DNA from: Lactarius indigo | Lineage: Eukaryota > Basidiomycota > Agaricomycetes > Russulales > Russulaceae | Length of the DNA stretch: 64,000 bases | Direction: 5' to 3' | Assembly: GCA_025766275.1 (NCBI GenBank) | Contig: JAFKAC010000043.1 | Coordinates: 248,001-312,000, forward strand | Shown here: piece after piece, positions 33,500-44,153 of the stretch | Position numbering within the stretch: the stretch's first letter is position 1 | Layout: every line of letters begins with the position of its first letter | Program-made: the position numbers and the translations under genes | Notes under the pieces: generated by a model | Told to the model about the DNA's origin: nothing | Databases searched by the model: none | What the model saw: only the letters and a program-made list of their open reading frames with translations

Positions 33500-36400
33500 C
33501 GAGGCCATGTTAGGTTAGAACGCCGACAACAGTCAAATGTGGGGGCCGGATTGAGAAAGAGAACGAAAAGCGTTGATTCTTATGGGACTAATAGGGAGTC
33601 TTGGCCTTTGGTGAGGTTCTGTTTTACGAGATTTACCGAGTCGTGTCTATAAAAGATGGACGTATGAACGACATGCGCTTTTCCTGCTTCAAGTTGAACA
33701 TTCCGACAGTGCACGTGACCGCGAGACTTGACAAACGTCTTCAATCCGCTCCAACGACAACCTGCCATCCGTCTTCTCGGTCTACAACGCGCTCCCAGAT
33801 CTCTGCAGCACAAACGACGGGCTTCAAATACTGCATGTCTCCTGCGCCAATGTCAAGAAATATCTAAAGGAATGTGAGTTCACGCCATCGGAGAAGAGCG
33901 CCGCTTGTCTACGCGTTTTCCAAAGTGGGGCAGCAGTACGGTCTCTGCTTCTCTTTTTGCTCCACCAAGTGATGCTTGCTCTCCGTGCAGAGACCTCGCA
34001 TCGCAGCGACACAGCCCTGTCCAACCCGACTATCTTCGACTCTGTTCCGGTCTTCGAGCTTCAAGCTTCAAGATCGATGTTGTCCCTCACTGCGCATGGG
34101 CACCCATTGTTTGCACACCTCTGGGTAACTTTGGGTATTCCTAAGTGGTGGGATTGAGGACGCGCACGCCTAGCATCGTACACACATAGGCGCCACGTAG
34201 GAACATGGTACGTGTCCCTGCAGTCCATCTCTCTTCAACGCCCAGCTCCCCAGAGACAGCGCCAAAATAAATAAACCAAAAGGAGGTCTGTTTGTCGCTC
34301 AGCTCGAGCGCAACGTGCATCTACGCGTTCTCGCCGCCCGCGGATTCCAGAGGACCGTACGTGCAGGCAGCCGCTGCGCCACAACCCAAGTCGAGTGCTG
34401 GGTCATGATGGTGAGCTTTTCCCCTCCTTTTCTCCCTAGCGATAACCATACGTTGAGGTTATCGTGGATAAAACGATCCGTGCCGGCTTGTTAGTGGACA
34501 AGCTCGCGCAGACCGTCGGACTTATGCGCCGCGGCATGTATATCCGGTTCGACTCTTCTTTCGACCTTCGCGGTAGCAGTCGTCTCGCAATCATTAACAC
34601 TGCAATCCTGATCTCCTGCAGCCGAATTCGTCTTCCTCTCCACCTGCCATCCAACGGGATTGGTTGTCCCGTCTCACTACCGAATTGCAGCAAAGATCGA
34701 ATAATGCTTCAACCTTTTTTGTGTCTACCTATTGAACTTGCCAAAAATACGTGTGACTGACCCCGCCAATCCCCAGCCGTAGAGTCCTCAATCAAGTACT
34801 GCGCGTGCGTTCTCCCCTCACTATGGTGTCCCATAGCCCTTGTTTCTCGTCTAGTCTCAATATCTCAATTGTCGCAGAGGGTACTGTACGTGAATACTCA
34901 GCTGTTCTACAACTCAAGACGAAGCGCAGATCTCCCAGCTACTCACAGGGTACCCCGAGGAAGGCAGACCCGAATGTGCACCCTTTTTCCAATCGATTCG
35001 AAAGGACCTTGTAGTCGAGGACGGTTGACTATCTATCTGATGACGGTGCTAGGACAAGAGAGGCCTTTTCTGTCCTATCGATGTCAAGGGGTTAGGCGAG
35101 GGACCGCTGTAAGTGCCAAAGTCTCGGGAACTCGTCTTCTTTGAGCCGCCGTCATATTACCGTCCTGTAGCAGAGATCGAAGGATCCGTCAACCCCTTTT
35201 TATCCCCATCCATTAAACGCGCGGTCGACCGATTCCCCAGAGATGCAATCGTTATACCCGTAACTACAAGGTCTGCGTTCAAGCTATAATATCCAAGTAC
35301 CACGCGTGCATCTCCGCCTCGGTGCGATGTATCCTAGCACTCCTAGCCCTCATCAACCATTTCGGTAAGCTCTAGCGAAGTACAACGCGCACCCACGACA
35401 ATATTCCCTCTATTTCCCATCCTACAACCCTCTCCCAGGTCTTGCCAGCACAAGCGACAAACTGCACATGCTGCAGTTTTCTCGTCAAGAGGTGGCCGAA
35501 CGAGTGGAAGATCACGCCCTCAGAGAAGCATTTTTTGAGAGCGTCTTGCGACGTCTCTTCCAAAGCGGGATACCCGTGCGTCCTCTACTTCTCTTCTTCC
35601 TTCGCCTGCTGACACGCCTTTCTCTCCGTACAGACCTGTGGCCTACTGCTGAAAAGTTCGCACACGTCCTCTCGCATCGCAAGCCACGTAGCTTACCGTA
35701 CTCAACGCGATCACCACAGCCCCGTCCGACCTAACTGTCGTCTTGGCCCTCCCTCTCCTCAAATTCAGCACGGTCTTCGTTGTGCAAGTGCACTCGCTCT
35801 TCATGCTCCTCCACACATTCCAAAGTAGCGGCTGGACGACCTGGATACCTGCCAGCACGTGCACGCAGACATGTCGCCAATGATAAGTAAGCCTTTCCTC
35901 CGCCTTCGCTGCGAAACACTTTTCTTCGCTTCGATGCTTGCTTCCTTGACTGCACTGACCCTATTACAAGCAAAAGAGATCCACATGGACTTGTCAAGTT
36001 GCAAGCTCGCGTGGCCCACGCAGACTCTGTGCGCTATTCGGTCTGGAGGGGTGAGCCTCGCTGGGTGGCCCCCCTGGCCCATAGGAGTGCTTGACGTTGT
36101 CGCTTTCGCCTAGCGCTGTTACGAAGCAGTCTTGACAGTGGTGACGCCGGTAGCAAAGTAGTCTGAGACTCCTGACGGTAGGGTGGTGTTCCTACGCTAG
36201 TTTCAAATGCGCACAAGGATTTGTCGACGGCAGCAGAATTCGCTTGACCGCATGCCTTTTCCATGTCTACTCGTACTCACTGACCCGTTGCGTAATTTTC
36301 CACGAGTTCCCTGTGACCCGTACTACCTGAAACGTCCTTGTCTCCCATCTTCATCTTGGAACGGCTCCACATAGTATCGACTGTATAAGTTTCTCAACGC

Positions 36401-36736
36401 TGCAACGCTGCTCTCGATAAGGGGCCCGAGGAGAAACTTTTCGCAGAGACTACCAGAGCTGAGGGAATAGAGACGGCTGCGTGTGTGGGCGCAGAGGCCT
36501 CAGCGTCACTTCCTGATACGCTCACTGGCCCATTTAAGGGGATTACCGAGACTCCTCACTCACAACTCTCCGTTCGACCAAGTTTACACATTTCGCCACG
36601 TATTTACACCATGTAATAGGGCAGTATATACACAGGATGAGAAAAGTGTTGAATAGTATCGGTCATGGTGATATCGGGAGCCCTATGGGAATATATACTC
36701 TATATTACACACGCGCATCAAAGAGATCGGGGGACG
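33500..36736. other. Intergenic between genes 3 and 4: two copies of the decayed companion module
   Basis: No intact gene in 3.2 kb. Part 33650-34620 (+) matches 47080-47960 (+) over its length, with phrases such as GCAACGTGCATCTAC and GAGTGCTGGGTCATGAT. Part 35380-35830 is a second, diverged copy of its first half. Part 35810-36290 matches 29840-30330. From 36355 the DNA is the duplicated 3' flank of gene 4. Intron-like GT...AG pieces in the copies suggest a once-spliced gene, now broken. Confidence 0.55.
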
Positions 36737-39513
36737 TTAAACGATATCATATGAACAATGGAAAGGCTGTGGTGGACGACCTCCTCCTGTGCGCTCGGCA
36801 TTTGGTTCACGTGGTGAAAGGCCTGCGATGGCTGGGTCCATGTCAGTGACCGATGGTGACGGGGATTGAGGTGAGGTATCTAAGGTGGCCGTAACGTTTG
36901 AGTGGATTGAGCGAATCGCCGAAGGGGAATTAAGAGCGTCATTTTCATTGCGTGGGCCAGGCTTCGGGGTGCCATCATCCTCGGCAGCAGCACGCAGATC
37001 AGGTGCAGAGGCTGGCCCTATCGAAGCGCTGGGAGTAGTAGGGATTATTTCCGGACGATGAAGTTCTGTGTAAAAAGGCAAGAGGTCAGATCGAGTCATG
37101 GGCAAGTGTGAAGACAGCGACAAACCTGTAGGAAGTATATTATCGAGAATTGGACGGGAAGCTAAAGAAGGGTGGTTTGGTGGACCGGAAGGCACCATGA
37201 GGTCTGCGTTGTGCAGAATGGCAACAGTAGCGGGTGGGGAGGTAGAGGAAAGAGGAGAGGTGGATGTCAAGGTTGTAGAAGTAGGGCGGGGTATTGTTCC
37301 ACCAGAGGTGACAGGAAATGAGAGGCTTTCGGCGGTCGTCAGACGAGCAGTTCGGGGGTGGAAGTCGTCAAGTGGTATATCTGTGAGGCTTTCGACGACA
37401 CTAGGTGGGGCAGCTACGGATGAGGAAGGCACATGGGAACTGGTAAGGGGAACAGGGAGCAGCGCATCATTATCGTGCAGGACAGTCTGAGCTGAGGTCG
37501 TGGAGGCAGTCTCGTGGATATGGCTAACGACGTTGCACCGTGGATACGAGCTTGGGTCGCGCAGAACGTCATCCCACCACTCGGTAGAGGCGGAGAATTG
37601 TGTTGGGGCAGCATCGGTACCTTCATGAAGAGCGAGGTATACCTTCCGAATCGGTTTGAGAATACATGCCACCATCTGCCAATCGTCGTCATTCTGCGCT
37701 TTGAGGACGATTTGATTCCAGAGTGCACAGAACTCGTGCTGCAGATCAGGTGACGAATCTTGCCCATCGAATTTTGAAGCTTCCTCTAGAACATAGGAGA
37801 GCCGGTGATCTTGCCAGGGCAGTTTCCCGAACTGGCTAAATTGGTAGCGAGTGATACAAATCAAGCTTGTAAGTGACAAGTCGCAGTCCGTGGCGAAGCG
37901 TCGGAGGTCAGCTTCTGGGATTCCCAGTCTATTGGGGGCGGGAATAAGCCAAGAGTCGCCACGGCGTTGCGCTGTTGCAATAAAACAGGTGAAAATGGCC
38001 TCTCCAAGTAATGTAGTTTCTCGGTCTCTACCACTGCGCCAACCTCGCATGACACGGATGAATTCGGTGGTTTGCAGTCCGCTATGTTGATCCAAGGAAA
38101 TGACCCTGTGGAGGATACGCCAGAATGCAATGGGAAATTGCAGCGGGTCAAGGGCTTTCGCGCAGATCATGGCCCGGTGATTTTTGACTGGCCCGGGAAG
38201 TAAATCGGATGAGAAAGTGCGATCAAAGAATCCTATCAATGCATCAGAAAGCTTGTCTTTGGTCTCTTCGGTGAGATCGGGCAGAGGATCGTCGACCACC
38301 TTGGAGCTGCGGATGCCGGGTAAGCCAGAAAAGAAGCGCTCCAGTTCGTGATCTTCGTCCAATCTGTCGAACGTCCACAGAAATGCGCGAGTATCGATCT
38401 CCGATGGTGCATTCAGAGCGGTGTTCTCGGCCACCATCTGCATGCCCTCCACAAGTAGTCGGCGAGAGCTTGTCTCCAAGGCCCGAAAGCGAGAGACTCG
38501 GAAGGCCTCACAACTAAAGTAATTCAAATAAGTGAGCTTCCGAAGAGCCCGGAATATGAGAAATGATATCCCATTAACAATCTTCCACGTCGGCAATGAG
38601 AGTGGGGTGTAGTATGGGCTGTCATGACGAATGATTGGAATGATCGTGATGCATCCGTACAGGGCCGTGCAAACGCTGACCCATGACAGCGCCAGCTTGA
38701 AAACCGTGAGATTAACGTTCCATAGGAACACAACCAGACCGGCAAAGAAAAGGAACAGGGAAGCGTGGAGAAGTGTGGGCAATGCTTCAACTGCCCAAGG
38801 AAGGAGGAGCTTGTCAACACCTTCGGAAAGGAACGTGCGGATCCTTGCTCGCTTGTGGGGACTGTAACGTAGCTGATTGGCTTTGAGGTATCTTCGTGCC
38901 CATTGTTGTAGCAACGTCGCGAGCAGAGCACAAGAAATGCTGATGACCAAGCTCAAGAACCAAAGCGAGTTGACCCAGACGGCATAAGTTGGTGGGGAGA
39001 ATGGGGGTGGGGAAGAAGGAAGGGGAATATTGGGTGTATTCGGGTTGGAAACGGTCTGATAGATGTTTGCGAGGTAGAAGTTGGAGGTGTCCTGTGGGTT
39101 CGGTCGGATGTCCTGAATGGACACCGAGATCAACGACGCAACGGCAGCAGAGAATAAACCAGTCTAGAGGACATGAGTCTGTGAAGCAGTGCACAGTACT
39201 GGAAGATGGCGACGCACAAAGATGAGAATTCCGTCAGCGTCCGCTTTCCATCCTTCGGCCATTTTCTTGTCTTCTTCTGTCGCCATTTCCAGGTACATTG
39301 AAAAGATAGGCCCGGAGCCATCGACGAAGTTAGATACACCCTGCGATGCTTGATTCTGCGTTGACTGGGGTGGATACTGGTGGTCGCCTATTTTGGCAGC
39401 AGTGAGGTGAGAACCTTGGTGAGATCGGTAAGGATAGCGTCATGTGGGAGAACGGTACCTTCACCAAGTCCTGCGTTGGGTACGTTGTTGGCCTCGTCAG
39501 GAGCTCGGGACAT
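36737..39513 (-). CDS. DUF6535 membrane protein, array gene 4
   Basis: Exons 39459-39513, 39218-39387 and 36737-39163 code for about 883 aa. Introns are 71 bp (39388-39458) and 54 bp (39164-39217), with GT-AG ends. The 71-bp intron is not a multiple of three, so splicing is required to join MSRAPDEANNVPNAGLGE to exon 2. Exon 2 has DGSGPIFSMYLEMATEEDKK and WKADADGILIF. Approximate membrane spans: residues 76-93, 135-160, 199-219 and 225-248, possibly a fifth near 262-285. The helical middle has DTRAFLWTFDRLDEDHELE. The tail of about 190 residues is rich in Ser, Thr and Pro and ends CSYDIV. Very close to gene 3 in the core and exon-intron borders, pointing to a recent duplication or conversion. 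Confidence 0.9.
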
Positions 39514-41044
39514 TACAGTGAAGATTGTGGTGTGTCAATTGTTGTGGATGTAGGGTAAGGGGGGGTAGAACACTTGTGGAACGGCCAGAGCGACTGCCCT
39601 TTGCCCGGCATGCAGCACGCACGAGGCAGTACCAGCACGAGGAAATACCAGTTTGATCGAACCCTCAAGCGCCCAGATCATCGGTTCGTAGCAAGGTATG
39701 TCGTTGCAAAATGGGCTTCAATCCTTGTATTGGTGCTTTCATACAATATTTGGAATTGCGTGGTAGAAACAATGCAAGACGATGTGACATGAAGACCTCT
39801 CCCGTCTATAAGTGGAGTATCCCGTCGAAATTGCAGAGGATTATCGATTAGCGCTGAATTCAAACCGATTCACATAATCCTACCACCCTAGTCTCAGTCC
39901 GATGCATGGTATTGACGCCATATGGTCAAAACAGATTCTTTTCTCAACAATTCTATATATCTGGGATTTGCTCTGTTATTTCAAAACGGATCGTACCGAG
40001 AGGTTCCAAGAAAGCTCGAGAGTAAGGCTGTGGGTTGCACACGTGGCCGGTCTCCTGTCGGCGCGGCAGCGACGTGACGCCGTCGAGAAGTGGCTGGAAG
40101 AGTGGGAGATCGCTGTCCTCACTGTGCACGCGCACTCGCCCTCAATGCTCCTCCATATATTCACAAGTGAAGGGCTCCTGGTAGAAGGCGCACAGAGTCC
40201 CCGCCAGAGTATGGTACATGCTCCCATGTCCGCAACCTGAGTAGGGTGGATAGTCGATAGTAAATCTTCTTCCCATCCTCCCACCAAATTCTTTTCCTTT
40301 CTTTCTTCCTTGAAGCTACCAAATAAAACGCAGCTCACGCCAGCTTATTCAATGACAAGCCTTTCGCAAATATATTCGGTCTGTGGAAGTGAGTAATGTT
40401 GGTCAAGCCGCTCTCAGGCGCCTCGCTGCGCTTGCGGGCGTGCTCAACATCATCGCCTCCACCTGGCGCTGTAACGGGACAGTCGTAGTGCCAGTAGCGA
40501 AGTAGTTCGAGACCTCTACGATGGGATACACGTCGGTCCCAGATATGCACAAGGACCCGTTGTTCTTGTCGTTGACAGCAGCCACATCCTCTCAACCATA
40601 CACCGCGTACATGATTACTTGTACTCACCAACCCGCTAAGTAACCTGCTACGAGTGCCCTGTTACTTAACTTCCTGCAACGTCCTTGTTCCCTCGCCTTC
40701 AGGTTAGAGTGGCCCCAACCAGCGCTGCTCTCAAAAAGAGATCCAATCAATAAAATTTTGCAGACACTATTGGAGCTTAAGATAAACACTGCCACCCCAC
40801 CCAAGTGTACGCAGAGTCTTCTGTATCACTTCCGGGTCCGCCTATCAGCCTGCAGTGGGTCGGGGGGATTGGGACTTGTCACTCACAGTTCTCTCAGCTG
40901 CGCGGATTTGCACATTTCGCTATACGTAAAAGGAAGATATATACAGAAGACAAATAAAAGTATCAGTGAAGCAATGTCAAGGACCTAATAATAATACATA
41001 CAGCACATGCACATCTAGGGGATCGGAGGATGCGTTAGACGATA
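39514..41044. other. Intergenic between gene 4 and the next remnant
   Basis: No intact gene. Parts 39600-39790 and 39890-40020 match DNA upstream of gene 1. Part 40080-40640 (+) is another decayed companion copy (GGAAGAGTGGGAGATCGC, then a reading ending near GGCGCTGTAACGGGACAGTCGTAG, like the ends at 30170-30200 and 36110-36140). Part 40750-41040 is a diverged 3' flank. Confidence 0.5.
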
Positions 41045-41560
41045 TCATACTGACCATGTGAAGGTTGCGGAGGATGATTGATGATCTCCTGTATCCTCTG
41101 CACCAAGAAAGCACCATGACGGACCTGGGATGGCTACGTCAGTAGCCAAAGACAGTGACGGCGACGGTGGTGGAAGATCCGGGAAGCCATAATATTTTTC
41201 CGAACCACCGAAGGGGGACCAATAGCGCCTCTTTCCTCCGCATTGCCCTTCCCTTCGATAACAAAGTGCAGGAGACAGTCGTGGACGAGATGTGCGGGGA
41301 GAAGCAGGAGCTAGCGGCGACGAATGATGTCCTGGGGAAGAATATGCGTGGTCGGATGCAGTCACGAGAGTCTAAAAATGATGAAGGACCTCTGAGGGGA
41401 ATGTTGTCGAGAATATGGGTGGGAGAAAATGGCGATGGATGTCTAAACCATCCGAAGAAGTACAGCGGCCTGCGACGTGCTGAACGGTGACGACGAAAAT
41501 GCGGGACGACGATACGAGGGTACAAAGACAATGAATGGGCCAATGTATATCTATTGACCA
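41045..41560 (-). pseudogene. DUF6535 gene remnant (3' end only), between genes 4 and 5
   Basis: This is a broken tail like remnant 0. The frame 41045-41365 holds HHSSPLAPASPRTSRPR (compare YHSSPLAPASPGPSRAR of remnant 0), and another frame just upstream holds VTVQHVAGRCTSSDG (compare VTVQHIVDRHTSSDA). Frameshifts separate them and no membrane core is present. Upstream DNA near 41570 (CCCTTCTATTCCGTGTTGAAGGT) resembles 20997-21020, so both remnants stem from the same subtype. Confidence 0.65.
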
Positions 41561-42298
41561 ATTTATCGCCAACCCAGCCCTTCTATTCCGTGTTGAAGGT
41601 GGAGAGGAGAGGAATTGAACACGAGCGCCGGAAGACGAAAAACGAAGAGAATGGTGAAACGGCCCACTGGCTGGATTCTCGGCGCCTGTGCCCTGTGAGT
41701 TTAGAACAATTTTTTCGAGTGTCAATTGGCTGGGTGGATTGCTCCAGCAGACATGAGCGTACACACAAGCACGCAGAGCACGGGAAGTAAATATGAGCTC
41801 GAGCAACTTCACTGAGATTTCTTTTTTCTTGCGTTGGTGGAACACTGGGGTCGAGTCGTGCGCTCGGTAGTTCGAGAACCAAAGAATATCCAAGTCAATC
41901 ACAGGGGGCCGGGATCGAATTAGAGTATGGGGCAGATGTGGATTACAAGAATGTGTTCTGGAGAGGGAAAAAGTGGGGGATATAGCCAGGAGAGGAAGAG
42001 GGTATAAGAGGTCAGAGACAATGGCGACGATGGAGATGACCAGAAGGTGAATGGTGCAGAGAGCAGCGTGCATTCGAGAACAAACAGGACCAGACCGAAT
42101 ATGTTTCAAAAGAATACATAAAATCCCCCTGAAAAACTCCAAAATAATCCGACTCTCGCATTCTGTGTTGGAAGTATAGGAGAGACGAACGCGAGTACAG
42201 AGAAACGAAGGAATGACGTGATGTGAGTGGTGCTGTGATGCTCGACTTGGGCGTACGGTAACCCTAACCCATGTACGAGCGCTTTCTGTATTCGTCAT
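41561..42298 (-). other. Long uncharacterised open frame upstream of the 41-kb remnant
   Basis: An open - strand frame starting at 42298 runs into the remnant tail (to 41372, 308 codons). Part of it reads FRGILCILLKHIRSGPV and a hydrophobic LLVISIVAIVSDLLYPLPLL segment. I recognise no domain and see no paralog frame in the window. Short repeats (TTCTGTGTTGGAAGTATAGGAGAG versus TTCCGTGTTGAAGGTGGAGAGGAG) suggest duplicated non-coding DNA. It may be chance or a decayed gene. Confidence 0.25.
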
Positions 42299-44153
42299 CG
42301 TCGCACACGTCTTCCATCACTTGACCGCGCTCTCCACGACCTCCTCTGCGCTCTATCCTACTTAGGTGGTAGCCAGTCGCCTATGAAATAACATTCATAT
42401 ATTGATGCACGGACTTCTTCAGTCCGGGACCCGCTGTTCAGAGTCTCCTACCTCCGCTCCATTCTGGACAGCACATCTTTCGGGATAGGATCGTCTTATG
42501 GTCTTTCAGCACCTCTTCGCTATTCATTGTCGCAGGCTTGCGGGTGAGTGTGGAAATACTGTTAGCAATGAGAGCGGAGGATATGCCAACTCCGTAGTTA
42601 CTCCTGCTTATCAACAGGCCATCTGGTGTCTGTCCAGTCTTTACTGGTCTTGCCAGATCCAGTAAAGTCAACAAACCTCGTCTCGCATCGACGTAAAATG
42701 CCTCACCGCACGCCGCACCCGAATCATTGTCCCAGCGTCATTCAATGCTTTCCACACCTAGGGGTGGCCAACAGTCTTCTGCGTGCCCGGATTTCCCATG
42801 TGAGTACTCTCATTATTCCCAAATGCTCGTCTCACGATGCCATGTCAGCCTCAAAACAACACGCATGACTCGAGCTTTCAGATTTTATCTGTGCCAACCA
42901 CACCACCAACTACTTACTACTTGCACCTGCGGGCCCACGAGCTGCGAGCGGCCCCTTTCATAAGCACCCGCCACGGACACCAGTGTTCGCAGAGTACCGT
43001 GCCTCGCTATTCACGGAGCGCTGCGACGTCCACTATTCCGATAATCGAACCACATGTTTTATCGGTACACGTTCACAGTCTCCCACCTTACTGCGCTCCG
43101 GCCCGCGCCGGGAAACCGTCTCACCGCGACGTATGTCACCTCATGCATGCCGGTGCCGTATGCACATGCCAATATAATTCGTGAAGAAACTCACGCCCTG
43201 TGCGGCAATGGTGACGGTGGTGGGATGATCATTTCTCCGAGCGAGGCGGAGACGGAGGGCATGGGTCGGTGCTTTCGTGCATGGGATGGGCTCGGGTGAG
43301 TTGCTGTGTCGGCGTTGGCACCTGTTTCGATGACCTACAGCCAAGAGGAAGGATAATATAGTGCTGGCGCGCGTTCCACTTCCCAAGCACTGGAAGAGGT
43401 GATCTGTATTCTGGGGCAACCGGAGAAATGTGTCTATTGTCGGTGGCATAGCCGCAGCTGCTTCCATACCTCGCGCAGGGCACTCTTCCCCTTTCCGATC
43501 GTATTTCATCCTGTTCTCGATCAATCCGTGCATCACTTCTACTCATTTCTAGATTTTGCCAATGTGTCGTGTCTAGCTCCGCAAATATCGCCCATTTGCT
43601 ATCGCTTGAGTACATCGCCGAGGTCACAATGACCATCGACGTATTCACGCATTGAAGGAAGACCGGTTAATAAGACAGGAAAATGAAAAGCGGAGAGGGC
43701 CAGCGAGCAGAAAGAGTGCGGTACCGTAGCTTCCATTTGACTATTTCTGACCTCCGCGTGCCTCAACCTCAAGGACGCGACTGATCACGTGATCACAGAT
43801 AAGTCCGACACGTACTCTCTGGACGCGATTCCTTACTCCATCCTCGGACATCTGTCATTCTCGATGGTAGCAGCGTTCTTCCGACAAGAAAACCCAAGCA
43901 GCCAATAGTCGCCAGCAGACACTATCGAAGCTGAGGAGACAGAAATGGTTACGCAGGTGCGCACGTCTCTTTTAGCTACACTCGTTAGCCCGAAGGGACT
44001 CCTCGCTCTACTCGAGTATACATATAGTATTTAGAGGACGGTATATAGATGAGATGAAATAAGTATTGAATAGAATCAGAATGGTGGTATCAAGAACCCA
44101 ATAGAAAATATATGCCTAATAACACACGCACATCTAAGTCAGTGAAGGACGCG
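42299..44153. other. Intergenic between the 41-kb remnant and gene 5
   Basis: I see no recognisable gene. Short open frames near 42.6-43.6 kb on both strands have no domain or paralog support. From about 43905 the DNA resembles the common 3' flank of the array genes (CAGACACTATCGAAGCTGAGGAGACAG). Confidence 0.45.

Noticed and set aside
34535..34560. tRNA-like T-loop phrase GGTTCGACTC
   Set aside because: No acceptor or anticodon stem could be built around it; part of the decayed companion module.
42255..42272. Telomere-like AACCCTAACCC
   Set aside because: Only two units and no array; chance match.
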